Origin: Larix sibirica
Lineage: Eukaryota > Streptophyta > Pinopsida > Pinales > Pinaceae
Assembly: GCA_004151065.3 (NCBI GenBank)
Contig: NWUY0300023447.1
Coordinates: forward strand, 10,570-36,726
Direction: 5' to 3'
DNA: 26,157 nucleotides
Positions 8,387 to 18,615 of this stretch are shown here, piece after piece. How positions within the stretch are numbered: the stretch's first letter is position 1; each line of letters begins with the position of its first letter. The position numbers were made by a program, and so were the translations under genes. The notes under the pieces were generated by a model. That model worked only from the letters and a program-made list of their open reading frames with translations. It made no database searches and was not told the origin of the DNA.

Positions 8387-9445
8387 CAACCAAACTACTC
8401 TTCTTTTCATCCTCCATTCCGCTTCTCTATATTTTAGAATCTCCCTTTCCTTCCTTTTCAATTATTTTATCCTCTTCCCTAACTTACCCCTTAATCATTT
8501 AAGGCATACATATCATAAATATCCTTTTCCACTTCTTCCAATTCCTTGTCCATATGTTTATGTTTATTAGCTACCTAATCACCCACATCCCCCTTTATTT
8601 TCTTCAATGCTAGAACAAATTGAAAACTTGTTTTTTCCCTAGACATTTCCTCATAAAATATCCACTCTCTCTTGACCATCTCTTGAAACTCTTCTTCTTC
8701 TCTCCAAATAGGATTAAATTTGAAAGGAATGGTAGGTTTATTTTCATGCCTTTCTATCTATATTAAAATGGGTAAATGATCTAAACCATCCCGCACTTCC
8801 ACCTAGGATCTTATTTTGTCTTATTTTGCTAGGAGAACCTTAAAGGCCGGAAACTTATTTAGTCTCTTAGATTCCCATGCTTCACTAGTTCTATTATTTC
8901 TCCATGTTAGCCTAAGTTTCATGCGCTCAACATCAACCAAACTTGCATCTTCTATCTTGTGCCTTACAAACTCTACCAATCTATACAACCTAGCTTTTCC
9001 TTCACACGCCTGATCTACTCAATGTGAAATTTAAATCTCCCATGTGATGATCATCTCGTTCTTAAGACACCCTAATGAAAAGAAAATTTAACCAAAAGCT
9101 TACATGTCACCATATGGACCATAACAATTAACTATTGAGATATTATGACTCGGGTCTTGGAACATAAACTTAGTTCATATATTAGAATCAATGACAAAAG
9201 AATAAAGGGTTTTTCCTCTTCCGGGTAGTAAGGATTCCCCCTGAATTTACCACAACATTTAAATCCATAAAATTCCTCTTTCAGTCATTTTCCCAAAATA
9301 CCTTTGACATTTTGGCCCTCCCCCATCGTCAATTGCACCAAGATCATATTAGGCTTGTGAATTTCCAACAAATGTACCAAGACTATTCTTTTGGAGGGAC
9401 TGCCAATACTTTTCATATTAATGATAAAATTATGATTTCAATGTC
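8387..9445 (-). pseudogene. LINE-A endonuclease and linker region
   Basis: Starting near 9440 the minus strand gives fragments of the L1 endonuclease start (around SIGSPSK), then VHLLEIHKPNMILVQLTMGE at 9377-9290. The family has LxxxxPDIxxLQET(K) here, so the catalytic Glu of QET is replaced by Leu. A 52-codon stretch at 8979-8821 reads EFVRHKIEDASLVDVERMKL, then RLTWRNNRTSEAWESKRLN, which corresponds to the L1 'LxDxxxxxxxxTWxNxRxxxxxxxxRLDR' block. Further on, PFKFNPIWREEEEFQEMV (about 8740) is the PFKFExxWLxHxxF segment after the SDH motif. REAEWRMKRRVVWL ends it at 8387. Numerous frame changes; inactive. Confidence 0.8.
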
Positions 9446-10188
9446 ATAGAGGGGTTTTGTTCAACTCTAATAACCTATTTGATGGATTTATTCTTCCCTC
9501 TTTCAATGTGTTTTTGTGCATGATGGAGACATGATTTTCTCTTAATTGTGAAGGTAATCAAGTGTTTAATAAGGTCAAGACCTAACCTTCCTTCTTACCT
9601 TTATCCCTTACAACTTTATTTGCTTCCTTGGATCTTAGATGATATATGAGAGTACTTCTAGCTTCTAAGAATTCTCCATCCATAAAATCCACAAAGAAAA
9701 ACACTTATATACTGAGAGCCCTCATGTGAAGGGATTTGTAAGCAAGGAAAGGGATTTATATTTTCCTTGTCTGAACTTGGAATGGGTATCATTTTGAATT
9801 AGAAACCTTAACAATGCCATTTTTCCTCAAACCCTCTATAGGATATTTTATGAATTCAAATGAGATGGGCCAAGTTTCCCTAACTTCTAGGTGTATGCCA
9901 GATACACCTATTAAGGCCTAATACCCCATTAAATATTCTCGTAGAACCATTTTTACCATCATCTTCCTCTATTTTACAACCTTCTTTGCCTACTTTTTCC
10001 TTTGCCTCTCAGTCCTATCTAAACGAATCCTAATTTCCCTCTTTGACAATAAGGGATTCTAAATTCAATACTTTACCAATAAAACCAAACCCTCACAAAC
10101 TCTCCTCTACTCCTGCTATGGCACTAATCAAAGGAAGAATGCTAAAAAAAATTCATGCACATTCTTTTTCAGGTTAACCCTATCAAGA
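9446..10188 (-). other. LINE-A 5' flank, possible ORF1 relic
   Basis: This lies directly upstream of the endonuclease on the minus strand, where a plant L1 would carry its gag-like ORF1. One readable patch (WPISFEFIKYPIEGLRKNG near 9865-9810) is protein-like, but no RNA-binding or CCHC zinc knuckle motif is visible. I call it only a possible ORF1 remnant. Confidence 0.3.
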
Positions 10189-10461
10189 CCCCCCCCCCCC
10201 CCCCCCCNNNNNNNNNNNNNNNNNNNNNNNNNNNNNNNNNNNNNNNNNNNNNNNNNNNNNNNNNNNNNNNNNNNNNNNNNNNNNNNNNNNNNNNNNNNNN
10301 NNNNNNNNNNNNNNNNNNNNNNNNNNNNNNNNNNNNNNNNNNNNNNNNNNNNNNNNNNNNNNNNNNNNNNNNNNNNNNNNNNNNNNNNNNNNNNNNNNNN
10401 NNNNNNNNNNNNNNNNNNNNNNNNNNNNNNNNNNNNNNNNNNNNNNNNNNNNNNNNNNNNN
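10189..10461. other. Poly-C run (19) followed by an assembly gap of 254 N
   Basis: C occupies 10189-10207 and N occupies 10208-10461. Sequencing through the C tract evidently failed. Any frame crossing it is meaningless. The gap also hides whatever joins the LINE-A 5' side to the next segment. Confidence 0.95.
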
Positions 10462-11100
10462 TAAGGGATTAGGGTTGTAATCTAATCTATGTTAATGGAT
10501 TAGGGTTTTGTATGTCAGATAATACCTAAAATATTGTATTGTGAACGATGAAGTTATTATAATGAGATAAAGAGAGGTGTGACTTAGTTAGGTTGGTTTT
10601 CCTAGTTAAGGGTTTTTGGAATTAAAATATAGTTATTTCAAGAAGACAAAAAAATCCATGATCCAAGTGTCATTATATATAAAACTATACGAGTGTTAAA
10701 TGGAAAGATAAAATTTGACACTGGACTCATCAACAAAAAAATTGCACAAGTGTCGCCCCATTTACAATAGTCAATTTTCATTTAGCAATATCAACAATTC
10801 AAATGAAAAGGACAAAATCTAAGAGTAACTCCATTTAGAATTGCACTCACTTCTAAATGGAAGGAGAAGTAAAAAGAATATCAAATATAATATTACTATG
10901 ATGTTTGGAGGAACTCTCTATTTTAGAGAGATGCCTTAGCTCAATAGTAAGCATTAAGTGTAGGTGATTTCCTATCCCAAACAAAATCATCAGAGAATTG
11001 GAATCATGAAGATCAAAACAGGGATAGCTTAATCCATGAATAAGGACATCTCAATAACTTGAAATAAGGATTGAGAGTGCTAGCATGTGAATACTTGCCA

Positions 11101-11119
11101 TGTTAGAAATTTTCTAACA
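11101..11119. repeat. Palindrome TGTTAGAAA / TTTCTAACA
   Basis: Nine-base arms are perfect reverse complements around a single T. The match extends outward with CCA and TGG after a one- or two-base bulge (11098-11126). TGTTAG...CTAACA is also the form of many LTR ends, so this could be two abutting LTR termini or a foldback scrap. Confidence 0.65.
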
Positions 11120-11919
11120 CACATGGTTTTAAATTGATGTTGACAATAATAAGTGTCAATTAGAAGTTTACCACAATAAAGAAAATTAGTTTGAGTTTAG
11201 TAATGGAAAAAAATCATTTTATTAATCCAGTCATGCCACGACACTTAGTAGCATCTTAATCATAAAAAACCACCATGCAACAAAACTAACCTTCACATGA
11301 ATCATCACCATTATTTGTGTTAGTGCAACAACATTGCTAACATATAGTGGAACTAACACCAACAATATATTATGACTACTTATAATATGTACACTAGCGT
11401 TGATATTCCACTAGAACAATTTGCCACAAAAAATCTTACAATACTCTACAATATTTTATTATTCGGTGTTTCACTTTAGATTTCATATTTAATATTACTA
11501 GTTCAGTGCACAAATTACTGAAATAAACTGAAATGGAAATGAAAGAAGTTAAGCAAATAACACACCATCCACACAATGAACACAAGTTGTACCTTGATAA
11601 AACCTAGTATGGAAAAAAAACCCAACTAGAAGGTGAGGCCTATGCCTTGCTCTTTTCTACTTAGTTATGAAATGCAAGTACAAAGAAGGGGGCACTCATT
11701 ATGGAGTTCCCATGGACATTTTGGCTAGTATGGTTGCTACAAGATCTTCCACTTCCTTTATTTCTACTCCAAAATCCCAATCCCAAATGCTCTGCTCAAT
11801 TATGGAACAATAACAATACAATAAGAATGGCACCATTTCCTTTCCTCTAGCCCAATATTTAACATGTTTTGATAGTCATCTAAGGTTAGGGTAAGGGTTT
11901 TTGCATGCCTCAACTCTTG

Positions 11920-11937
11920 ATTAGGGTTAGGGTTTTT
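11920..11937 (+). repeat. Short telomere-like tract TTAGGGTTAGGG
   Basis: GATTAGGGTTAGGGTTTTT holds two TTAGGG-type units that run into a plant telo-box-like AGGGTTTTT. A related TTAGGGTAAGGGTTTTT lies about 35 bp before it. It is too short to be an interstitial telomere and is probably incidental. Confidence 0.5.
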
Positions 11938-13004
11938 GACCTCTAGAATCTTCTTGGAAGTCCACACATGACTAGCTCCACATGTGTGAGAAATGTAAGT
12001 TGATGTGGCATCTGCTCGATATCATGGTGGTCAACATGATAGGTCAACTTGAGGGAGGCATAACTTCTGCATACAAATTCCTATTGAGGTGATCTTCATG
12101 TTGTTGGAAAGCTCTCAATACTTGGAACATCAAGAGGTTGGGAACTTTGTTCACAAAGTTTTGACTAAAAAATATTGTTTAAAGCCTCAGATAAGTTTTG
12201 GACCCCAAATCATTGAAAGCGGGATTTACCCCTAAAATGAACCCTACAAGCCAACAACTCCAATTTTTTCACCCATAAAATACTAAAATAAATGACAAAT
12301 TATAATGAATAATTTTGAATCAAATTCGACAATAAAATAGAGCATACAACAACTTATAAAGTAATCAAACACATCATATACTAGTTCAATTTATTATCCA
12401 TCTCAAAAATAATTGGGACAACACCTCAATAATACTTATCCTCATTAGAACAAATAGATTCCATTTGAATTGTTTAAGTAGGGGCCGCAAAAAATGGTCC
12501 CCTACTTTTCTTTCTATTGTAACATTTTGTCAAGCCACTCTTGCCATAAGCTTCGTAAATGTATTTAGTTACTTTTTGGTATGAGTTCAAAAGTAGAAGT
12601 TGTTAATTTAAAACATAGGAAGTAGGCATCACTTCCATCATCATGGTTTATTGGCACTTGAAGTAATATGTTGTTTATTTTTAAATTTTTTACGCTGACC
12701 CTGCTATTCACCCCTGTGAATCAAGGATAGCCCCAGGCCCCCTGCAGGAATGGAAATAATATACTTTGAATTTGATCATGTCTTTGCATTCAATTTAATA
12801 ATAAAGCTACAAAATCCCATGAGACTTTAAATTGCTTTGCTTTATTCCTTTTGTTTTCTATTTATAATAATCATTTCATTCACCAAACAATACTTATACC
12901 TTTTGAATTGATTATTTCTTGCTCTTAGAGGTTACATTTGATTTCATCTATAACTAGTTATTTGAAATGCTTAATGATAATTCTACAATAGTGATGTTCT
13001 TGGA

Positions 13005-13062
13005 CCTAATCATTGTGATTTGATTAGTCAATTCCTAATCATTGTGATATGATTAGTCAATT
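13005..13062. repeat. Two tandem 29-bp units
   Basis: CCTAATCATTGTGAT plus TTGATTAGTCAATT is repeated at once with one change (T to A), and a third partial copy (CCTAAT) follows. The near-identity points to a recent slippage duplication. Confidence 0.85.
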
Positions 13063-14678
13063 CCTAATAGGGTTTCGATTTCTACGAGAATGCACCCAAT
13101 ACAATTTAACTTAATTTGATTTGACACACACAAAAATAACTATTGCAAGTTCAAAAATCACTATTGCAAATGCAAAGTTGAATTGATGTAAATTGAAATT
13201 AATGTTGGTGTTAAATTGTCATTGAATGTTAATGTAATCAACAACTTCAATGATTAAATATGCTTGTTGAATGAACAATTTCTTATGCCTTTTTACTCCA
13301 GGCGTGTGGTTGATGTTGAAATAAAAAATTTCAAGTGTTAATACAATGTGTCGAAACTAGACAAAAAACAACATCAATAAAACATCCAAAAGAAAACCAT
13401 GCACCATAAACAAGATCTCATGGTGTACCTAAGATCCCCTTATTCAAAAATTTCGAGTGGATGTGGGACACATGCACCTCAAAAAAATGATGATTTTAAT
13501 AATTGGTGCGGTACATAAATCCTTCAAGTAGACTTCTTGTCACTATCAAAAAATCTCTTTTGCTTCCAACAAATTCAGGGGGCAAGCCTTCAAATATTTT
13601 GCTCAAAATAATATTGAGTCAAAAATACAAAATATGATTTTGAGATATTTTCATAATGCACTTCATTAACTGCACACTTATGTCTTATATTGAAAGATCT
13701 TCTTACCTTTCATGGTGACACAATTTGTTTCCTCCAAGAATTTATCCATGTAAACCTCATGAATTCAACAATCAATGAAAAAATGGAGAAAACCCATTAA
13801 AGATCTCAGTGAGGGTATCTTAAAGACATGTTCACATCGCCCAAAATTTATTTGTACGATCTACAAATCTTCCATAAAATTGTTCTATTGTAACTTTGGC
13901 AAACCATTAAAATTTCATTGATAAGATCTCACTAATCAAGATGTGAATTGAAAAAAAATGAAAGATACGCTTTTGAATATTGCCCTGGACGTCCTCTTTG
14001 CAAGTGCTATCTTTGTCTTATGTTTTAGACATAATGGTTCAATAAATTTTTCTCTTCCAAAGCTTACTTTTGTAGTTAATCTTCAAAGGGATTTTATATG
14101 CTTTTGGAAGAGCTTTTGAACTACATATTATTTATTCAAATCCATTGTGTAATCTGCTCTTATGGGATGAATATCTAAAAAACAGATATGAATCTTGAAA
14201 ATATAAAAATACCCTTGGTGCTCCTCTGAATTTACTTTCCAATGCAACTGAAATCACCTTCTATTGTTGGGTAGGGGCCCACCCTTAAAGATAATGATGT
14301 TATGCCTCTAATACAAGTTTAATCTTAGTAGCTACTTAAATGTTTTACTTACCAACATGAACACTCAAAGTGAAGAATAAGCATGAATTCCAGTTTTCGT
14401 TAAGATGATATAGATATAAATACATTTAGATGTGACCCTTGGTTTCATCCTTTAAGAGGTCTCTTGGACTTCACTGTGACAATTCTTATTCACCTCTGAT
14501 AAATGTGAATAGTAGTAATAATACATAATATACCTAACCCTAAGGCTAAGGTTTCCAACATTTCCCTCTTTAATTCGAAGGGGTGTTTGTGAGTCCAAAA
14601 ATACTTCGAAAAGAGAGCCGAAATTTGGAAGTGGATCATACTATCGATGGGTACCCATCATTGAAGTGCTCTCTAAAT

Positions 14679-14994
14679 TGGTGGTTTTAGGATGACCACA
14701 AACCAAATGTTAGCAGAATATGATGTCTTCTGCAAAATGGTGGTTTTGGATGACCAAAAACCAATTGGTGGTTTTAGGGTGACCACAAAACGAGTAAATG
14801 GTGGTTTAGGATGACCACAAACCTGGTTAGCAGAAGATAATGTCTTCTATTAAATGGTGATTTTGGATGACCACAAATATGTTAGATGGTGGTTTAGAAT
14901 GACCACAGGGCCTAATGGTTAGCATAAGCTGATGTCTTCTAGTAAAAGGATGTTTTAAGATGACCACAAACCAATGGTTGTTCTAGAACGTGGC
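14679..14994 (+). repeat. Hairpin-forming tandem array with a higher-order unit
   Basis: The core TGGTGGTTTTAGGATGACCA begins at 14679, 14738, 14766, 14799, 14855 and 14887, with decayed copies near 14948 and 14975. In most copies GTGGT pairs with ACCAC about 9 bases on, so each unit can fold as a small stem-loop. Three copies carry an added block (GTTAGCAGAA, then ATGATGTCTTCT) at about 14709, 14826 and 14918. Long units thus start at 14679, 14799 and 14887 with shorter units between them. The array lies just upstream of a possible Copia gag start, so it may be the leader of an LTR element. Confidence 0.8.
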
Positions 14995-15209
14995 TATATC
15001 TATGTCTCTTGGCTACAACCCTGACTCTAAATCTAGCTCTAGTTCTAGTTATTGCTCGGGATCGCGTGTTTCCATAGTGTACATGTTTTCTTACTGAGCA
15101 ATTTATTTGATTGATAGGGATTCCAAAGTTGAAGCCTGACTATCAATCCATGATATTCCCCCTATCAAGTACACAGTGAGAAGTAAGAAGAATTTTTACT
15201 GCAAGTTGC

Positions 15210-15284
15210 ACCAAATTCAAGACTGAATTTTTCGATAGAAATGATATATCTTCTTGGATGTTGATGACCATCACCAAGAATTAA
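15210..15284 (+). pseudogene. Possible Copia gag N-terminal scrap
   Basis: A 24-codon frame reads TKFKTEFFDRNDISSWMLMT and stops at TAA 15282-15284. Plant Copia gag proteins often begin with a segment like KFxxxxFDGKNDFxxWxxxM, and the F-D-N-D-W spacing fits. There is no further gag, and no primer-binding site is seen, so the call is weak. Confidence 0.3.
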
Positions 15285-15314
15285 TCCAGCCATAGTGAAT
15301 CATTAATCTTGCAG

Positions 15315-15607
15315 GTTTCTTTAGTTTTAACATCTATTTGAAGAGTGATTATGCTTCCCGCAATGCTATTAAGGATGGAGATAAAAACATTGATCCTCCA
15401 TGTGGCAATTTCGATGACAATGTTGGCATTGATGCTAAACTAGAACAAGTGAAGTCAAATATTCTTGAAGGATTCCAACACTATGGAACTGGATTGGTCT
15501 GGAATAATCTAGAATATGAAAGATCACTTATCATATACAAATCTTGTTATGTGTTTGTTGTCCCTGAATTCTTCTCAGGGTCTGATGAAGGGATTGGAAA
15601 TATTACG
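15315..15607 (+). CDS. Exon-like open frame between a good acceptor and donor, unidentified
   Basis: TTAATCTTGCAG precedes base 15315 and GTGAGC follows base 15607, both good plant splice consensus sites. The frame between them is open for the whole 293 bp and continues to a TAA at 15674. It reads FFSFNIYLKSDYASRNAIKD at the start and EGFQHYGTGLVWNNLEYERS in the middle, and ends with EFFSGSDEGIGNIT. The composition is that of a real soluble protein with mixed charge. The frame has no ATG near its start, which suits an internal exon. Beyond the donor it turns hydrophobic (SIFMIGFLLCVWFCFIAMV), as read-through intron can do. I do not recognise the family. It could also be a captured gene piece inside an LTR element. 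Confidence 0.4.
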
Positions 15608-15939
15608 GTGAGCATTTTCATGATAGGATTCTTACTATGTGTATGGTTTTGTTTCATTGCGATGGTCATGTGCTAATGACTGATAAGAATAATTTCAAAA
15701 ATAAAAAGAGGGTTATTTTGAACAAGAACTAGTTCAGAATGGTGATTCCTTTGTTATATTTCATCATGCTAGAGTTGTGATTGTGTCTAAATAAGTTATA
15801 CTTTTGTCTTGTGAATAATGTAGACAAGTTAGCATGGACTGGAGAGATGCCTTGTTGATGTTGATTGTACTGTTAACAACAATGAGTATTAGAGTATTTA
15901 GTAACTCTAATAATTATTTACCCCGTTTTTGAGTGGCAT

Positions 15940-15974
15940 ACGTGTCGATTAGACTGGAGTTATGACGACACGTG
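15940..15974. promoter_or_regulatory. Two facing ACGTGTC (ABRE/G-box) motifs
   Basis: ACGTGTCG at 15940-15947 and its exact reverse complement CGACACGT at 15966-15973 form an inverted pair. The right one includes CACGTG (15969-15974). ACGTGTC is the known core of plant abscisic-acid response elements bound by bZIP factors. No adjacent gene start supports a functional role; they might belong to an LTR, since TGTTGATG follows at 15984. Confidence 0.35.
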
Positions 15975-16265
15975 GTATGGGGAGTGTTGATGCAAGGAAT
16001 TACTTCTTTGCAGAATTTTTTTGAATTTTATATGGCTAAGATAAAATAGTTGGGATTATCACCCTAGGATTATAGATGGGATTATAGCCTATTTACAATA
16101 TTCACAATTTATAAAGAGAAAATAAAATCTATAAGAGAAATAATTAATAAATTTAAAAGAAATCATATATAACCGGCTTTTGCAACAAATTTAAATATGA
16201 AAATCAAGAAAGAGAACAAAAATCAGACATTTCAAGATTCTGATTTGAGAAATAAATCAACTGAT

Positions 16266-16271
16266 TTTATT
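16266..16271 (-). terminator. AATAAA poly(A) signal for the minus-strand gene
   Basis: The minus strand reads ATCAATAAAATC about 100 nt after the TGA of the terminal exon at 16371. This is a normal place for a plant near-upstream polyadenylation element. Confidence 0.4.
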
Positions 16272-16370
16272 GATAATAACCCCAAGTTACAAATATGAAG
16301 ACCCTCTTTTCTCACTTCTGTGAAAGTGAGGACCAAACAAACTCTTATAGTTCTTGGGTGACTTCAATTC

Positions 16371-16454
16371 TCACACAAAGAACTCTGGTAACAAAGAAGA
16401 CAAATACAAGTCGAAAGCTGGATCAATTAGACTCTTGGATGCCACTTCTTGACT
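16371..16454 (-). CDS. Probable terminal coding exon of an unidentified gene
   Basis: After an acceptor (GAATTTTGCAG, ending at 16455) comes a 27-codon frame, SQEVASKSLIDPAFDLYLSS then LLPEFFV and TGA. An 82-nt intron (16455-16536) with a CTAAT branch-like site and a GTTGTAAG donor precedes it. The frame that agrees with this exon is not cleanly open in the preceding exon candidate, so either that exon has an indel or the reading differs. The alternative joined frame would end after KKWHPRV. The amphipathic C-terminus looks like real protein. Gene identity is unknown. Confidence 0.45.
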   Translation of the reverse strand, partial: SQEVASKSLIDPAFDLYLSSLLPEFFV

Positions 16455-16536
16455 CTGCAAAATTCAATTCCTATTAGTACTTGAAAGATTAATTCAAATG
16501 CTAAAGAAATGAACAGACTATTAGAAGTCTTACAAC

Positions 16537-16622
16537 CTTGGTATGAAAAATAACTCTGCATATTGTCCTTCTTGGCCACCTTCAGTGCTCTTTTGCTGTC
16601 CACAATATAATCTTTATCTTCT
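16537..16622 (-). other. Penultimate exon candidate of the minus-strand gene
   Basis: The stretch runs from an AG (GGAACT-type junction at CCAACTAAG, about 16622) to CATACCAAG|GTTGTAAG at 16537/16536. One frame reads DKDYIVDSKRALKVAKKDNM and another reads STEGGQEGQYAELFFIPR; both are open through the donor. I cannot decide between them. Its composition is less T-rich on the minus strand than the flanking intron-like DNA. Confidence 0.3.
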
Positions 16623-17278
16623 TAGTTGGAACTCAGAGATAAATATAGGATGATAAATTCTCAAGAAGAATCAAGAGCTACCTTTTGATCAGAATGTTCT
16701 CTCCCTTTTCTCTCATTGCCCCATGAACTCCTTGTAACTCCCCTTTTATTCATTGGCTTGGAAGTTAGGGTAGTTCTCAACTACCTTTTAGTTAGGGATA
16801 AGTAATAATAAGGCAAGAAAGAAAATAATAATAATTATTATAGTAAGAATGAATAAGAGCACTTAAAAATAAGTGGGACCCCTTTTTAAACCAATTAACT
16901 TTTCATTTACCTCCTTGTTCCTTCATATAATAAAATAAATTTATAATAACAATATTACCGTTCATTGACTTTGATTCCATATTTCTTCAAAAGGACCGAA
17001 TAAGATCATATATAAAATATCCAAAATAACTTTGAGCCTTAATGCCTTATGTCAAAACATAAATAGTGAATGCATGCATAAATCTAAATATATAAAATTT
17101 GTCCAAAACAATGCCTCCAAATAAACTGACAGAATGCACAAAACTTAAAATAAACCATGAAGAGACATCATGTAAAATTATTTGGATGAGAGGGACTTGG
17201 TCTTCCCTTCCATTCTTTTGTCTTCATTTCATTTCATAACTGCCCATCGTTTCTGACTGATTGCACTCTTTCATTTTT

Positions 17279-17899
17279 TTATTGAACATCTGTTGTAGTG
17301 ACCTTCTTTAATGAGTGTACAGGGTGGGAAGTAATGGAATGTGAGGAGCTTTCTGAAGAGGCTAGACTAGGAGACTTAGCAAGTATTTTCCCTTTTGTAT
17401 CCAATGTTGGATTGGTTTCATCTTTAGGTGATACTTTTCTTGGTATGACTTGCACATGGGACACTGGTTGTTCCTGATTGTAATTCAAAGGAGGAGGTGG
17501 TGGCAATGGAAAAGATAAGGTAGGCCAACCTCTTATACCATATGTTTGATTAATACCAGATGTTTGATTAGGCACTATCTAATTCCATGCATCGTTCACA
17601 AGTTCTTGCTTCATAGAAACATGTGGGGGAACAGGGACACCTAATATGCTTTGTTGGGAATGAGCAAGAGGAGGCCTAATACTGGGTTGAGCTGCAAGGT
17701 GTTGAATTTGTCTTTCAAAATTAAGTAATAATGTTTGAAGAATATGTTGAAATTCATCTGTATCAGCACCAAAATGAATTGAGAACCTTAATATTTTGTT
17801 TCTGTTTCCACCCCTATTCCAATTAGTAGGTTGTCCTATATTCCAATTTCCTTTGTTCCCTCTATTTACTCTACAACCACCTCTACTGAAAAATCTCAT
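17279..17899 (-). pseudogene. Large exon of an unidentified plant gene, with an in-frame stop
   Basis: A single minus-strand frame runs from 17899 to a TAA at 17279-17281 with one TAG at 17579-17581. The first part is Gly/Asn/Arg-rich (GGCRVNRGNKGNWNIGQPTN), then likely helical (TDEFQHILQTLLLNFERQIQ). The second part is proline-rich (LSFPLPPPPPLNYNQEQPV) and Ser/Lys-rich (LAKSPSLASSESSSHSITS). The frame starts right after a good acceptor (CTTAACTTTTAG|ATGAG), so the ATG may simply be the first codon of an internal exon. The mixture of RGG-like, coiled and low-complexity parts is seen in plant RNA-associated proteins; that is only a resemblance. The TAG sits in an otherwise coherent frame, so it is a recent nonsense change, an error, or a true end. 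Confidence 0.5.
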
Positions 17900-18615
17900 C
17901 TAAAAGTTAAGAGAAGGATTAGTATGGACTTAAACAATGACTTCCCATATCAAATAACTTGTAAACAAACAATTCATTAGAGACTTTTTTAAAAAGCCAT
18001 ATAGACACATTGTTAAGTTTTAAAAGAAAAAGGGAAAAAGGGGGAATGCTTCATTTTCTTTCACTTAAGAGCAAGGGGAAAGGAATATATAATAGGAAAA
18101 TGAAAGGGAGGATGAATATAAAAAGTATGCAAAATGAAAGGGGAGAGGTAATAGTAAGCTTGCTCTTTTCCATAAAAAATAACAATCTGATAACAAACAC
18201 CCTTCAAATAAGTTGATCATATAGTGAAATTTCTTTTCTTTCCTTTATGCATACATCTTAAGTTCAAATCACAGTCAATTGTATTTTTCTTCCAGCTATT
18301 CATAACATAAAAAACATTCTATGGAGAGATTTACATGTATGAAAAATCACCTTATTCTTAATCAAACACTCAAATATAATCAACTGAGCTCAAATCCATG
18401 TATTATCTGATAGACTTCAAGATCTATGCTACAACCGACCTCTTATTCTTTTGACTTTCTTGTTATCATGGAGTTTTAAAGACTGTGATTGCTTATCAAA
18501 TTCAAAATGACTTTTAATCCCATTTTATTGTCGATACTGATGATTGAAAACTTCAAACCTTATATTACAACATTCAAAGGGATTATAAATGGAATCATAA
18601 GTATTCTTGTTTAAA

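Larger units (their letters stand above)
4575..9445 (-). mobile_element. LINE-A: decayed plant L1-type LINE, split by two insertions
   Basis: Minus-strand fragments follow the order of a plant L1 ORF2: apurinic-type endonuclease (9445 to about 8820), linker (to 8387), reverse transcriptase (7737 to about 6660) and the region after RT (5290 to 4575). Two foreign blocks interrupt it, at 7738-8386 and at 5298 to about 6630-6655. The protein reads on across each. The frames are broken by many indels and stops, so it cannot be active. The ORF ends at a TGA at 4575-4577, before any C-terminal zinc knuckle, so the 3' end is truncated or replaced. Mechanism of the family: endonuclease nicks target DNA and RT copies the element RNA there. 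Confidence 0.85.
10462..14678. other. 4.2-kb AT-rich stretch, no gene recognised
   Basis: No frame of interest and no LINE, Copia or Gypsy motif could be read on either strand. Minor structures are listed separately: a palindrome at 11101-11119, a telomere-like tract at 11920-11937 and a 29-bp tandem duplication at 13005-13062. Around 12040-12140 the sequence (GGAGGCATAACTTCTGCAT, then TTGTTGGAAAGCTCTCAA) has the feel of a plant LTR or leader, but I cannot place ends on it. Confidence 0.5.

Noticed and set aside
7725-8411. TTTTCATC at both sides of the poly(A)-ended insert as a target duplication
   Set aside because: The right-hand copy (about 8405) lies inside LINE-A coding sequence beyond the junction at 8387, so it does not bound the insert.
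8207-8437. 76-codon plus-strand frame
   Set aside because: It is antisense to the insert ORF and crosses the insert/LINE-A junction.
8816-9013. 65-codon plus-strand frame
   Set aside because: It is the complement of the LINE-A endonuclease block, which reads as real protein on the minus strand.
10155-10472. 105-codon frame
   Set aside because: Almost all of it is the gap of Ns.
11920-11937. Interstitial telomere
   Set aside because: Only two units are present; telo-box-like words are common in plant DNA.
14679-14994. CRISPR array
   Set aside because: Spacing and unit length are irregular, units are diverged, there are no cas genes and the DNA is of plant type.
16295-16477. 60-codon plus-strand frame
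   Set aside because: It overlaps the better supported minus-strand terminal exon and its intron boundary.
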